Virus record (IMG/VR): IMGVR_UViG_3300045790_002671
Coordinates: 1 to 29,239 of that record
Reading direction: 5' to 3' (one strand)
DNA length: 29,239 bases
Origin: a virus
Shown here: in pieces, positions 8,734 through 16,060 of the stretch
How positions within the stretch are numbered: the stretch's first letter is position 1
Layout: every line of letters begins with the position of its first letter
The notes under the pieces: generated by a model
Told to the model about the DNA's origin: nothing
The model's database searches: none
What the model saw: only the letters and a program-made list of their open reading frames with translations
Program-made: the position numbers and the translations under genes

Positions 8734-9573
8734 TTAGAAATGTATAGATTTACTTACAGAATTTCTCATTGGCTTATTAGTTTTATATCTTAAATACATT
8801 TCACCATATTCCAGTTTCATAATCTTAACAACCTTAGTAATATACTGTGTTTTAATTCCAGTCATTTCTCTAATCATTATATACAATGCTTTCTTATTAA
8901 ATATTTCAATATTTTCCCTACGTCTAAATAATTCAACTATTGCTGATGCAACTGCAAGGTCTTTCTTTCTAGAAAATTTAGATGGTAAATTATTATCCCA
9001 ATATTCTATCATTAAATCCATAAAATCCTTTTGTGAATCTTTTACATCAGACCGTGTTTGTTCTCCTACTACATCTCTTTTAATATCTACTACATCTAGT
9101 GAAGCCCTCTTAATCATTTTTTTATAATTTTCCTGGCTATTAAATATTAAATAGTTTTTAGCGACTATGCTGAAGTATGAGAATGCTCTCCCCTTATTGG
9201 GTGTAAACTTATCGATCTTCTCTATAAGATAAGCTATGACCTCATTTTGAGTATCTGAGTATCCTCCTGGAAGATTATAGAACTTAAATGTATGTATTAT
9301 ATTTTCAGCTAGTTTCAAAAATGCTTTATGAATATATTTGGTATATATTCTATCTCTCTTATGAGTACATTCTTCACCATTATATGCAATGACTGCTTGT
9401 TCCGTTACTATATTAAAATAATAATTTTTAGTAGCTTTGCGACCACGTTTAGGTTTTGGATTTTTTAATTCTTCTTCATATTCAAGAAGCCATACATAAA
9501 ATGCTTTTGCATCAAATATAGGTTCTTCTAATGGTTCCTGATTTACAGGTTCATTATCATTTTGTGTCATCAT
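8734..9573 (-). CDS. 55: Late transcription sigma factor, gp55-like
   Basis: The protein has 279 aa. Residues ~75-150 resemble sigma region 2 as found in T4 gp55: YTKYIHKAFLKLAENIIHTF, then SDTQNEVIAYLIEKIDKFTP and GRAFSYFSIVAKNYLIF. A basic linker (KPKRGRKATK, residues 40-49) precedes it. T4 gp55 binds host RNA polymerase core and recognises late promoters together with gp33 and the gp45 clamp. The protein is longer than T4 gp55 (about 185 aa), with an extra N-terminal acidic segment and a C-terminal helical part that may act as a region-4 or gp33-like module. It overlaps the upstream membrane gene by 17 nt. Confidence 0.85.
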   Translation of the reverse strand: MMTQNDNEPVNQEPLEEPIFDAKAFYVWLLEYEEELKNPKPKRGRKATKNYYFNIVTEQAVIAYNGEECTHKRDRIYTKYIHKAFLKLAENIIHTFKFYNLPGGYSDTQNEVIAYLIEKIDKFTPNKGRAFSYFSIVAKNYLIFNSQENYKKMIKRASLDVVDIKRDVVGEQTRSDVKDSQKDFMDLMIEYWDNNLPSKFSRKKDLAVASAIVELFRRRENIEIFNKKALYIMIREMTGIKTQYITKVVKIMKLEYGEMYLRYKTNKPMRNSVSKSIHF

Positions 9574-9838
9574 CTTTCCCTAGTGTATTTAATTGTTCCA
9601 TAATGGTTTTTAATTCCTTGAAAAAATAACCTACCTCATCATCAGATTCAAAGGTACCTTTTTTATCAATTTCAGACATCCGGCTTTGCATACCATTTAT
9701 AGATTTTGCAAATCTGTTTACCCAAGATTCTAAATTTTCTATATACTCTTCGGATTGTTCAAATTTATCTAAAAGGTTATATATAACAAATATAGATCCA
9801 ATAAGTGCAAGTGCTAATAGTATAATGGTTATTATCAT
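9557..9838 (-). CDS. Small membrane protein with coiled-coil tail
   Basis: The protein has 93 aa. Residues 2-23 are a strongly hydrophobic helix (IITIILLALALIGSIFVIYN) and the rest is a charged helical tail with ENLESWVNRFAKSINGMQSR, so the protein is probably anchored in the inner membrane with a cytoplasmic coiled coil. The start overlaps the stop of the HD gene by 4 nt (ATGA) and the end overlaps the gp55-like gene by 17 nt, showing tight translational coupling. Function unknown. Confidence 0.75.
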   Translation of the reverse strand: MIITIILLALALIGSIFVIYNLLDKFEQSEEYIENLESWVNRFAKSINGMQSRMSEIDKKGTFESDDEVGYFFKELKTIMEQLNTLGKDDDTK

Positions 9839-10671
9839 GAGAATAGCTCGTCGAATAATTTAGCTGCATCTGATCCTGAATTAAATGCGGATTCCTTTAC
9901 CGTCTTCTTTGCTGGCTTTCCTTCCTTTGGAATAGGTGGATTATATATATCTGATTGAGCAGGAATGTGTTCCTTAATTTTATGCATTGGTGCACCTTTT
10001 AATGTTCTAACATTTTGTAACCCATTTTCTCCAAACTTCCATCTTTCATATTCAATACGTGAAGCCATCATATCAGCTTGATGTAATACATAAGGTAGAT
10101 TGCAGGCCATTCTTGCATCAGGATTGAAACTCATTAAATATGGTTTATTAGAATCATCATACATTCCATCATGCAATTTAATCCCTAAAAATTCATTGTA
10201 GCTATATTTTATACCAAATTGATTTAATAAAAATAAACTACGATCTGGAACTAATGCGAATGGTGTTTCTGGATTAGCTTTATAAAGCTGGCCCTGATTC
10301 TTTCTGTGCCATTCACTTGGATTAGGAATATATGCATCATTATCCATATCTCCTATTTTACCTAGGTCATGATTAAGTGCACTGAATAATAATTCCTCTA
10401 ATGAATAATTTTCCATATACCCTCCTGCACTTGTCCAACTATTGTATACCTCGAATGCACAATCCATAACCCTCAATACATGATCTACATAACCACCTAT
10501 AAAGCAATTATGAAAATGTTCTCTTGAACTAGCTGGTGCGAACATCATTCTTTCTTCAAAATGTTTATACATTTCTAAAAGTTTCTCTTTACGCTCACCA
10601 TCAAATTGATGATCTATTCGACCCATTAGGTCCGCCCAATTTTCTTTAATTTGTTTTTCGTCTAATTTCAT
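9835..10671 (-). CDS. HD-domain metal-dependent phosphohydrolase
   Basis: The protein has 278 aa. The HD signature is present in order: H64 (GGYVDHVLRV), H101-D102 (LNHDLGKIGD) and D200 (LHQADMMASR), the usual metal-binding set. HD proteins of this type hydrolyse nucleotides, cyclic nucleotides or nucleic-acid phosphates; the substrate cannot be read from sequence. The C-terminal ~40 residues are Lys/Pro-rich and end DAAKLFDELFS, a possible interaction tail. Phage genes of this kind usually act in nucleotide metabolism. The start is 1 nt after the ClpP-like stop (TAATATG). Confidence 0.85.
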   Translation of the reverse strand: MKLDEKQIKENWADLMGRIDHQFDGERKEKLLEMYKHFEERMMFAPASSREHFHNCFIGGYVDHVLRVMDCAFEVYNSWTSAGGYMENYSLEELLFSALNHDLGKIGDMDNDAYIPNPSEWHRKNQGQLYKANPETPFALVPDRSLFLLNQFGIKYSYNEFLGIKLHDGMYDDSNKPYLMSFNPDARMACNLPYVLHQADMMASRIEYERWKFGENGLQNVRTLKGAPMHKIKEHIPAQSDIYNPPIPKEGKPAKKTVKESAFNSGSDAAKLFDELFS

Positions 10672-10672
10672 A

Positions 10673-11377
10673 TTATGTTATTATTATATCTATTACGCCT
10701 AATTTTAATGCATCCTTTGAATTGAGATACATATCTGTTTTTATATTTGCATCCCAAAACTTTTTATCTTTATGTGTTTTTGCTTCCAATAAATCATTTG
10801 CCATATTATTAAGATAGTCAAAATACTTTCCGGCAGCTTGAACATCAGATTGTTTACCAGAGGCCATTGATGAGCCTTCATGTAACATAATAGTGCTTCT
10901 TCTGCTAGCCATTCTCTTACCAGTACCAGCTGCTAATATTACTGCTGCTGCTGATAATGCTTTACCTCTACACATGGTATTCATTTTTATTCCTAGATTT
11001 TTATCTAAGCTTTCCATATAATCAATAATGCCAAACATTTCAAAAACATCTCCACCATTACTATCTATAACTAAATTAAGAGGTTCAAATTCTTTATCGG
11101 TGCCTGCATGAAATTTCATTATGGTTCTACACCTTGACATAAAATCATATAAAGCATAATCCTCAATCTCTCCACAAAGATAAATTACTCTATCTTCTAC
11201 GTCAACAGCAAATTCAATTTCCCTATAAAGGTATTTTTTATAATCACTTGGCTGCTTATTAATTATTGAATCAGTCTGAACGGCATTATCATTAATATCC
11301 GTATTTGCAAAAGTACCTTCTTCTAAGGTTTCAATTCTTGGAGATTGGTATTCTTCTCCATATAAATTATCTGTCAT
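10673..11377 (-). CDS. ClpP-like serine protease
   Basis: The protein has 234 aa. After a ~45-residue disordered leader comes a ClpP fold: IYLCGEIEDY, IDSNGGDVFEMFGIIDYM (oxyanion-loop region), GKALSAAAVILAAGTGKR with the probable nucleophile S142, IMLHEGS with H166, and D215 in KTDMYLNSKDALKLGVIDII. The full Ser-His-Asp set therefore seems present. In phages ClpP-fold enzymes often serve as prohead maturation proteases, but no capsid gene is in this window. A free protease that works with host or phage unfoldases is equally possible. The ribosome binding site AAGGAT lies just before ATG. Confidence 0.88.
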   Translation of the reverse strand: MTDNLYGEEYQSPRIETLEEGTFANTDINDNAVQTDSIINKQPSDYKKYLYREIEFAVDVEDRVIYLCGEIEDYALYDFMSRCRTIMKFHAGTDKEFEPLNLVIDSNGGDVFEMFGIIDYMESLDKNLGIKMNTMCRGKALSAAAVILAAGTGKRMASRRSTIMLHEGSSMASGKQSDVQAAGKYFDYLNNMANDLLEAKTHKDKKFWDANIKTDMYLNSKDALKLGVIDIIIT

Positions 11378-11379
11378 AA

Positions 11380-11601
11380 CTATCCTTTAAGTATTTGTTT
11401 AATATTCGTTGCAGAGTCTTCCGTATCTGGATGTGTATTACCAAATGCTTCTTCTACACTTTTACTGCTGTAACCTAATGCACATGCAAGGCGTTTACAA
11501 ATTAATTTGAATTCATGTACGTCTAAATTATCCGTTACATCTAATTCAATCTTTTGGACCTCCTTGGAAAATGTCCCGCGTGTGTAAATTATCTTATCCA
11601 T
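11380..11601 (-). CDS. Hypothetical small protein
   Basis: The protein has 73 aa and starts MDKIIYTRGTFSKEVQKIEL. I chose the ATG at 11601 over the more upstream in-frame ATG at 11634 because GAGG lies 7 nt before it and the overlap with the upstream stop becomes a typical 8 nt (ATGGATAA). The N-terminal half looks like two beta strands and the C-terminal half is helical (FKLICKRLACALGY), ending NIKQILKG. No family recognised. It ends 2 nt before the ClpP-like gene and is probably coexpressed with it. Confidence 0.7.
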   Translation of the reverse strand: MDKIIYTRGTFSKEVQKIELDVTDNLDVHEFKLICKRLACALGYSSKSVEEAFGNTHPDTEDSATNIKQILKG

Positions 11602-11833
11602 TTCTATCCTCGCTAATATACGGTGCTCTCGCATATGCTATTATTACATATATTATATTTAATCCCATCATCATCATGAATGAATTGAAGAATGATAATT
11701 CCTCAAATCCTAATATTGGACTTATTACAAAATTCCAAACTATAAATAATGGTAGTGTATAAAAAAAGAAAAATAATAATACTAGTGTTGTTATTACTGT
11801 TAATGATATTGCTAGTGTTATAAAATCTTTCAT
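11594..11833 (-). CDS. Small two-helix membrane protein
   Basis: The protein has 79 aa with two hydrophobic helices, ~5-37 (LAISLTVITTLVLLFFFFYT) and ~48-68 (FFNSFMMMMGLNIIYVIIAY), and a short charged C-terminus. It could be a holin-like or membrane-modifying protein, but size and topology alone do not prove it. The ATG lies about 8 nt after a TTAGG-N18-GTATATT promoter, so the transcript may be nearly leaderless. It starts a unit leading to the ClpP, HD and gp55-like genes. Confidence 0.7.
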   Translation of the reverse strand: MKDFITLAISLTVITTLVLLFFFFYTLPLFIVWNFVISPILGFEELSFFNSFMMMMGLNIIYVIIAYARAPYISEDRNG

Positions 11834-11840
11834 ATTATAT

Positions 11841-11870
11841 AATATACAAAAATTTTATCACCTATCCTAA
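11841..11870 (-). promoter_or_regulatory. Phage promoter: TTAGG-N18-GTATATT
   Basis: The sense strand shows TTAGG, exactly 18 nt, then GTATATT preceded by a T-run. The TTAGG touches the TAA stop of the 11871-12428 gene (TAATTAGG). The expected transcript start is at or next to the ATG at 11833. Confidence 0.7.
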
Positions 11871-12428
11871 TTATTTCTTAATTTTCTTTGTGACTTTCTT
11901 TTTGATAGGAAAATACTTTCGCTGTATTTTATTGATAGCCGTTTGAATAGGCTTTTTATCTTTTTTTAATTTGGCCTTAGCTAATTTCTTTTTAAGATCA
12001 TAAAGATTAGACATATCGGTTGCTTTAATCTTTTCACGTTCACGTTTAGTAGGTTTTTTCTTTTTCTTCTTAGAAACTATCTTAGTAGGTTTTATTGTAC
12101 CTTTTAATTTAGGTTGTTCTTGACCTTTGTGATATACTGTTCCATCGGAATCTACAAATTCAGACATCCATTGCCATCCTGGAGGTCTACCTGTAGGTTT
12201 ATATCTTGGTGCAATCTTTGGTTGTTCGGTAATTTTATTAACACAGCTGTAGCATAATGTTCCTGTAGCTTCAGATCCGACCTTATTCCAATTAAAGCAT
12301 CTAGGTATATCTTTTAATAATGGCCAGGCCCAATAAGATTTATCCTCCTCACTGTTCCGGCATATCATGTAACGCTCACCTTTCTCGGTGTAGCATTTAT
12401 ATTCTATTTTAGTCTTTTTCTTTGCCAT
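11871..12428 (-). CDS. Cys-containing, Lys-rich hypothetical protein
   Basis: The protein has 185 aa. The N-terminal half carries Cys at 12, 23, 44, 59 and 62 (the last two in CYSC), suggesting a zinc-binding domain. Next is GRPPGWQWMSEFVDSDGTVY with HKGQEQPKLKGT, a conserved-looking segment. The C-terminal ~75 residues are extremely Lys-rich with helical heptads, likely nucleic-acid binding or disordered. Function is unknown; nucleic-acid or ribosome contact is plausible from charge only. A consensus promoter lies 24 nt upstream. Confidence 0.8.
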   Translation of the reverse strand: MAKKKTKIEYKCYTEKGERYMICRNSEEDKSYWAWPLLKDIPRCFNWNKVGSEATGTLCYSCVNKITEQPKIAPRYKPTGRPPGWQWMSEFVDSDGTVYHKGQEQPKLKGTIKPTKIVSKKKKKKPTKREREKIKATDMSNLYDLKKKLAKAKLKKDKKPIQTAINKIQRKYFPIKKKVTKKIKK

Positions 12429-12451
12429 AACATTATTATGTGTTTATATTA

Positions 12452-12481
12452 AATATACAAAAAATAAATTAAATAACCAAA
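12452..12481 (-). promoter_or_regulatory. Phage promoter: TTTGG-N18-GTATATT
   Basis: TTTGG and GTATATT on the sense strand are separated by exactly 18 nt in the 58-nt gap upstream of the 12428 start. The predicted leader is about 17 nt. Confidence 0.7.
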
Positions 12482-12486
12482 TTTTA

Positions 12487-13803
12487 CTATATATTTGTAT
12501 AACCTTTTATGAAATCCTTTGGTCTGTCGCCTTTTGTACGCTTTTTATCTCCGACCTTTTTACGTATTCTTTTCTTAGAATCGCCTCTACGAGTTACTCC
12601 ATGATATAATTCATGCTCATCAGGATCCTGATCCACTTCTTCACTTTCTATGACATCAATTAATTTATCATTAGACTTTGTAAATAATTTTCCTTCATGA
12701 ACTTCGGTGTGCGCTTCGGTATTAGGTAGTAATTTTTCTTCCTCTAATGGTATATTCTCAAGATCATCCATTACAATATCTTTTTTTTCTATTTCAATCT
12801 TATCAATCAAGCTATTAGGATTAGGAGTCTTAGCTACTTCAGTATTCCAATTGTCCTCACTATATTCCTGATCATTTATTCTTGATTGATTGGTACTTAC
12901 TCTTTCCTTTAGCTCAGCACTAGGATTAGGCCAGTCATTAGGTATTGGGTATGGGGTATTAAATTCCATACCATCAGGTATAGACATCTCTATACCATCA
13001 TCTTTTTTTAATTGTGCAAATGCCATATTAGCTGCTACTACTAATGCTATCGCTAATGGATCAAATACAAATATAATTAATAATAGAAACCAGTTAACTA
13101 CTTGATTCATATCCTTACCTGTAGTCTCTGCTAAATATTTTAATGGTCCTAATTCACTCTCCGCTTCATTGGACACTTCCTTATTTATTAAAGCAATATC
13201 GGTTTTATTAATAGAATCCATAATAGCTTCTGTTTTAACATTAATAATATCCCGTTCAGCTATTGAGGTTTTTAATTCACTCTGTAATGCTCTTCTTGCT
13301 GAGGATGATGATGTGGTAATTAATTGTCCTGATTCCTTATCTATATATTGTATCTGTGATGGATTAGATAAAGCTATACGCAAATCAGATATCGATTTAG
13401 ATAATGATACCTTTTCAATTTTAAGATCTTCCTTAGTTTCCTGAAACCTAATATTTTTTTGGTTAAGCATAATAAGAGACTTATCCAACAGCTCTGATTG
13501 ATTAGCAGTAGATTGATATGCACCAGATAGAAATCCATATATACCACCAGATGTAATTAATATTAAAATAAAACATGCAATGCCTAAATAAAATCTTAGA
13601 AATTTATTTATAGTATCCCAGTACTGGTATAATAATGAAGCTACGACTAATTTAGCAAACTCCAATGAGCCTGCCATTATAATTACCTCTGTGCTAGCTC
13701 CGGCAAATAATTTACTTAATCCAAATACTGAATAGAATGCTGCTGAACCAGATACGGCTAAAGCAGACAAAGCTATCAGGAATGGAAATAGTCGCTTCTT
13801 CAT
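12487..13803 (-). CDS. Multi-helix membrane protein with long coiled coil
   Basis: The protein has 438 aa. It has hydrophobic helices at ~5-28, ~38-60 and ~70-95, a long charged helical region ~100-225, a further membrane segment ~235-262 (FLLLIIFVFDPLAIALVVAA), and a hydrophilic Glu- then Lys/Arg-rich C-terminus ending DFIKGYTNI. The layout (three helices, periplasmic or cytoplasmic coiled coil, one helix, tail) suggests a scaffold in the inner membrane. No enzyme motif is seen. It follows the small 13806-13979 gene by 2 nt. The family looks like a conserved marine-phage membrane protein but I cannot name it. Confidence 0.8.
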   Translation of the reverse strand: MKKRLFPFLIALSALAVSGSAAFYSVFGLSKLFAGASTEVIIMAGSLEFAKLVVASLLYQYWDTINKFLRFYLGIACFILILITSGGIYGFLSGAYQSTANQSELLDKSLIMLNQKNIRFQETKEDLKIEKVSLSKSISDLRIALSNPSQIQYIDKESGQLITTSSSSARRALQSELKTSIAERDIINVKTEAIMDSINKTDIALINKEVSNEAESELGPLKYLAETTGKDMNQVVNWFLLLIIFVFDPLAIALVVAANMAFAQLKKDDGIEMSIPDGMEFNTPYPIPNDWPNPSAELKERVSTNQSRINDQEYSEDNWNTEVAKTPNPNSLIDKIEIEKKDIVMDDLENIPLEEEKLLPNTEAHTEVHEGKLFTKSNDKLIDVIESEEVDQDPDEHELYHGVTRRGDSKKRIRKKVGDKKRTKGDRPKDFIKGYTNI

Positions 13804-13805
13804 AA

Positions 13806-13979
13806 TTAATCTTCAAGTTCCAGTAGATCTCTTGTCGCTTCCATTTTTGCTGTTAAAGTTTCAAGTGACTTAATAGTCTCAGCTACTGTTAATTGGTTAC
13901 CTTCTAATTGCTTTACAATATGGCTTACCAAATTTTCCATCGCCTCTAATTGATTTAATAGTTGTTGTTTATATTTCAT
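13806..13979 (-). CDS. Small coiled-coil protein
   Basis: This 57-aa frame starts MKYKQQLLNQLEAMENLVSH and ends ATRDLLELED. It is almost entirely a heptad-patterned helix, so a dimeric or trimeric coiled coil is expected. Support for a real gene: a strong ribosome binding site (GGAGAGG, 4 nt before ATG), a stop 2 nt before the next start, and no better frame. It probably works with the neighbouring coiled-coil membrane protein. A promoter lies about 105 nt upstream. Confidence 0.75.
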   Translation of the reverse strand: MKYKQQLLNQLEAMENLVSHIVKQLEGNQLTVAETIKSLETLTAKMEATRDLLELED

Positions 13980-14001
13980 GTTCCTCTCCTTTATTTATTA
14001 T

Positions 14002-14010
14002 ATATAAATA
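14002..14010 (-). promoter_or_regulatory. TATTTATAT element
   Basis: The sense strand reads AAGTATTTATATATAATAA, 23 nt upstream of the 13979 start. It is the second candidate promoter for this gene besides the one at 14085-14114. Confidence 0.3.
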
Positions 14011-14060
14011 CTTAATATTATATTATTATTATATTAATATATTAATATATTATTATTATA
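14011..14060. repeat. Near-pure AT palindromic tract
   Basis: About 50 nt containing almost only A and T (TATTATTATATTAATAT units), roughly mirror-complementary around its centre. It lies within the 13980-14135 gap, between the stop of the 14136 gene and the 13979 start. It may fold or act as an easily melted region; no protein fits here. Confidence 0.6.
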
Positions 14061-14084
14061 CTTTTTTTCCATTCGTTAATAGAA

Positions 14085-14114
14085 AATATACAAAATTAAT
14101 CAATACGATCCTAC
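14085..14114 (-). promoter_or_regulatory. Phage promoter: GTAGG-N18-GTATATT
   Basis: The sense strand has GTAGG, 18 nt, GTATATT with TAATTTT before it. It lies 20 nt after the stop of the 14136-14381 gene and would give a leader of about 100 nt to the 13979 gene. Confidence 0.65.
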
Positions 14115-14135
14115 TCTTTTACAGATTATTTTTAT

Positions 14136-14381
14136 TTATTTTATTTCTTCGAATTTAACATCTTCTATTACTTCACAGAATAAAAAATTACCATCCTTAT
14201 GAAATACTTTTGAAATGGTTTTATTATTATCTCTTAACCATTCAGCCCAAACCTTAACGATCCTATTTACATCATTAGATTTAATTCCATATGTATTAGG
14301 ATGCATTTGATCTTCAGGTATGGCTCTGTGGATTGAGTATAGTGAACCTTTATAGTTCCAGATTTTATGTTTTAATGTCAT
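14136..14381 (-). CDS. Hypothetical small protein
   Basis: The protein has 81 aa and starts MTLKHKIWNYKGSLYSIHRA. It is a mixed alpha/beta soluble protein with several aromatic residues (W8, Y10, W45, W48) and the segment DVNRIVKVWAEWLRDNNKT. It has no signal peptide, Cys motif or membrane helix. The gene lies immediately beyond the left arm of the inverted repeat that flanks hsp20. No family recognised. Confidence 0.65.
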   Translation of the reverse strand: MTLKHKIWNYKGSLYSIHRAIPEDQMHPNTYGIKSNDVNRIVKVWAEWLRDNNKTISKVFHKDGNFLFCEVIEDVKFEEIK

Positions 14382-14383
14382 AA

Positions 14384-14403
14384 CGTATTGACTGCGAGTC
14401 AGC
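14384..14403. repeat. Left arm of inverted repeat flanking hsp20
   Basis: CGTATTGACTGCGAGTCAGC matches the reverse complement of 14883-14904 with two mismatches and a 2-nt gap. The arm itself contains a TGACT-GCG-AGTCA hairpin followed on the plus strand by TTTTT. Confidence 0.65.
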
Positions 14404-14413
14404 TTTTTATTTG

Positions 14414-14827
14414 TTACTTAATCGTAACCTGTTTTGGCTTTGCTTCATCTGCGATTGGTGCAAATAAAGTTAACAAGCCGTTTTCTAGTTTAGCTTCCAA
14501 TTTTGATAAATCAAATCTTCCACTTATTCTCCATCCAAAGTTAAATGCTCGTTTAGCAATATTTCTCTGAATGTATTCTGCCCCGTTATGGCCAGCTTCT
14601 TTTTTATATTCTACTCGAAGTATATCACCCTCAATAGTGAGCTCAATATCTTTCTTAGTTAACCCAACACAGGCAATATCAATATTAAGACCATCATTGG
14701 CCTCGTATATGTCTACTGGATGGTTTAGTTTAGTTGTATCCGCAAACTGATAGTCTACGTCTGTTTTGAAAAAGTCCTTGAATAGGACGTCGAATGGCGA
14801 TGTGCCGAATGGTGTTAAATTTCCCAT
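14414..14827 (-). CDS. hsp20: Small heat-shock protein, Hsp20/alpha-crystallin family
   Basis: The protein has 137 aa. The alpha-crystallin domain spans ~35-137: HPVDIYEANDGLNIDIACVG, LTKKDIELTIEGDILRVEYK, FNFGWRISGRFDLSKLEAKL and the hallmark ENGLLTLFAPI near 115-125, ending QVTIK. Small heat-shock proteins hold unfolding proteins in a refoldable state; T4-like phages of marine bacteria often carry one. The C-terminal I-x-I anchor is VTIK-like and weak. The ribosome binding site AAGGAG lies 8 nt before ATG inside a tiny hairpin. A promoter lies ~90 nt upstream. The gene is bracketed by an imperfect inverted repeat. Confidence 0.95.
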   Translation of the reverse strand: MGNLTPFGTSPFDVLFKDFFKTDVDYQFADTTKLNHPVDIYEANDGLNIDIACVGLTKKDIELTIEGDILRVEYKKEAGHNGAEYIQRNIAKRAFNFGWRISGRFDLSKLEAKLENGLLTLFAPIADEAKPKQVTIK

Positions 14828-14832
14828 AATAA

Positions 14833-14844
14833 ATCTCCTTAGAT
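14833..14844 (-). promoter_or_regulatory. Hairpin holding the hsp20 ribosome binding site
   Basis: The sense RNA AUCU-AAGG-AGAU can form a 4-bp stem whose loop and 3' arm are the Shine-Dalgarno sequence. It is weak, but placed as in RNA thermometers of heat-shock genes. Speculative. Confidence 0.25.
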
Positions 14845-14882
14845 AATTTTAATTATTAAACATTATTGTTTTAACATAACTT

Positions 14883-14904
14883 GCTGACCCGCAGTATCAA
14901 TAAG
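14883..14904. repeat. Right arm of inverted repeat flanking hsp20
   Basis: GCTGACCCGCAGTATCAATAAG is inverted relative to 14384-14403. It lies in the hsp20 leader and can also pair locally (AACTT with AAGTT around it). Confidence 0.65.
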
Positions 14905-14912
14905 TTACTTTA

Positions 14913-14947
14913 ATATAAATATACAAAAAATTTCTTTAACTACCAAA
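14913..14947 (-). promoter_or_regulatory. Phage promoter TTTGG-N18-GTATATT, fused to TATTTATAT
   Basis: TTTGG and GTATATT have 18-nt spacing (14918-14947), directly abutting the stop codon of the 14948 gene. The 3' end of this element continues into TATTTATATTAAAG (14913-14921), so both candidate promoter types coincide here. It would drive hsp20. Confidence 0.7.
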
Positions 14948-15532
14948 TTAATAGTGAATTATTGGCGTAGTAAATACAATAGGAACTGATACAGAGCCTA
15001 TAAGCATAGGAATCGGTGGATCAGTACAACAAGTTCCATTACTCCAACCACCTGTTGTACAATCATCTAGGACCTCCATAGATATAGTTAATGGATCCGC
15101 CGAGCATGTTGGACCTACAGTTACCTGAAAGCTCATAGTAAAAGGTCCAGCAGAGCTTGTTCCCCAATCTGGATCAAAGGTATTAACAAATCTCCAACCC
15201 GGTCCGAAATTATAACCACCAGTAAATGTATGCTGTAAATCCCATATCCAATTACCAGTAGAACCTGCAGGATTGCCAGGAGTGGTTATTGGCGTGAGGT
15301 TTGTAAATCCTGGTCCTAAAATAATTTGAAATGCATGTATCCAATTTATATTAATTCCAGTAAATGATTGAAGGGTATATGTGAGTGTAATTACCTGACC
15401 AGGTATAAATGTCCCCAATGGTAATCCAGGTGATGATGTTGGTGTATATGAATTGTTTTGAGTTCCAAGGCAGGGTTGTGACATAGCTGTTAAGCTAAAT
15501 ATAAAACATAATATAAATAATAACTTTTTCAT
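14948..15532 (-). CDS. Secreted beta-rich protein (host-surface type)
   Basis: The protein has 194 aa. Residues 1-18 are a signal peptide (MKKLLFILCFIFSLTAMSQ), with cleavage likely after it. The mature part is rich in Thr, Gly, Pro and aromatic residues and looks like one or two Ig-like or PKD-like beta sandwiches (VITLTYTLQSFTGININWIH; FTMSFQVTVGPTCSADPLTI), with a paired CTTGGWSNGTCC segment near the end. It lacks a type IX sorting domain. The start overlaps the upstream stop by 4 nt. Style and composition resemble flavobacterial secreted proteins. Function unknown. Confidence 0.8.
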   Translation of the reverse strand: MKKLLFILCFIFSLTAMSQPCLGTQNNSYTPTSSPGLPLGTFIPGQVITLTYTLQSFTGININWIHAFQIILGPGFTNLTPITTPGNPAGSTGNWIWDLQHTFTGGYNFGPGWRFVNTFDPDWGTSSAGPFTMSFQVTVGPTCSADPLTISMEVLDDCTTGGWSNGTCCTDPPIPMLIGSVSVPIVFTTPIIHY

Positions 15533-16059
15533 CGTATTAAAGTAACCTTTCTTGTAAATCTATTATTATTAACAAATACACTAACCACATAAACACCAGC
15601 TGCACATTCATCACCCGTCCATGGTATATTTCCATCTGCTTCAAATATCCTATTACCCCATCTATTATATATCGTAATATACTCAATATTATCTGCGGAT
15701 TTACCTCCTACAAAATATGTTTCATTAATGCCATCTTTGTTTGGTGTAAATGAGCTTGGAAAGAATAAAGTAGCGTATGGACATGGGTTTATAACTACTT
15801 GATAATCAGAGGTATCTCCATCACACCCAAACCTAGTCGTAAAAACTGTTATAAGGTAGTCTCCTGCACTATCAGGCCATTGCACGATGATAGTGTTATC
15901 TAGCGCAGAAATTATGTCTCCGCGCGTTATTGACCAATAGTATATTTTATCAGCTTCATAATCAACCTGATAAGATTGTGGTTGTAAAATTTCACAATCG
16001 TTATATGTTTCTTGAGCTAATAAATGAAAGGGTAGTAATATTAATACCCACCATCTCAT
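15529..16059 (-). CDS. Secreted protein with type-B T9SS (gliding-motility-associated) C-terminal domain
   Basis: The protein has 176 aa from the ATG at 16059, chosen because it gives a clean signal peptide (MRWWVLILLPFHLLAQE) and lies 1 nt after the upstream stop; the longer frame from 16095 would hide it. A PKD-like part follows (YYWSITRGDI, IIVQWPDSAGDYLITV). The last ~80 residues match the gliding-motility-associated C-terminal domain: FFPSSFTPNKDGINETYF, ITIYNRWGNRIFEADG, PWTGDECAAGVYVVSV, RKVTLIR. In Bacteroidota this type-B domain sends proteins through the type IX secretion system. A phage gene using the host route is inferred. Confidence 0.9.
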   Translation of the reverse strand: MRWWVLILLPFHLLAQETYNDCEILQPQSYQVDYEADKIYYWSITRGDIISALDNTIIVQWPDSAGDYLITVFTTRFGCDGDTSDYQVVINPCPYATLFFPSSFTPNKDGINETYFVGGKSADNIEYITIYNRWGNRIFEADGNIPWTGDECAAGVYVVSVFVNNNRFTRKVTLIR

Positions 16060-16060
16060 A

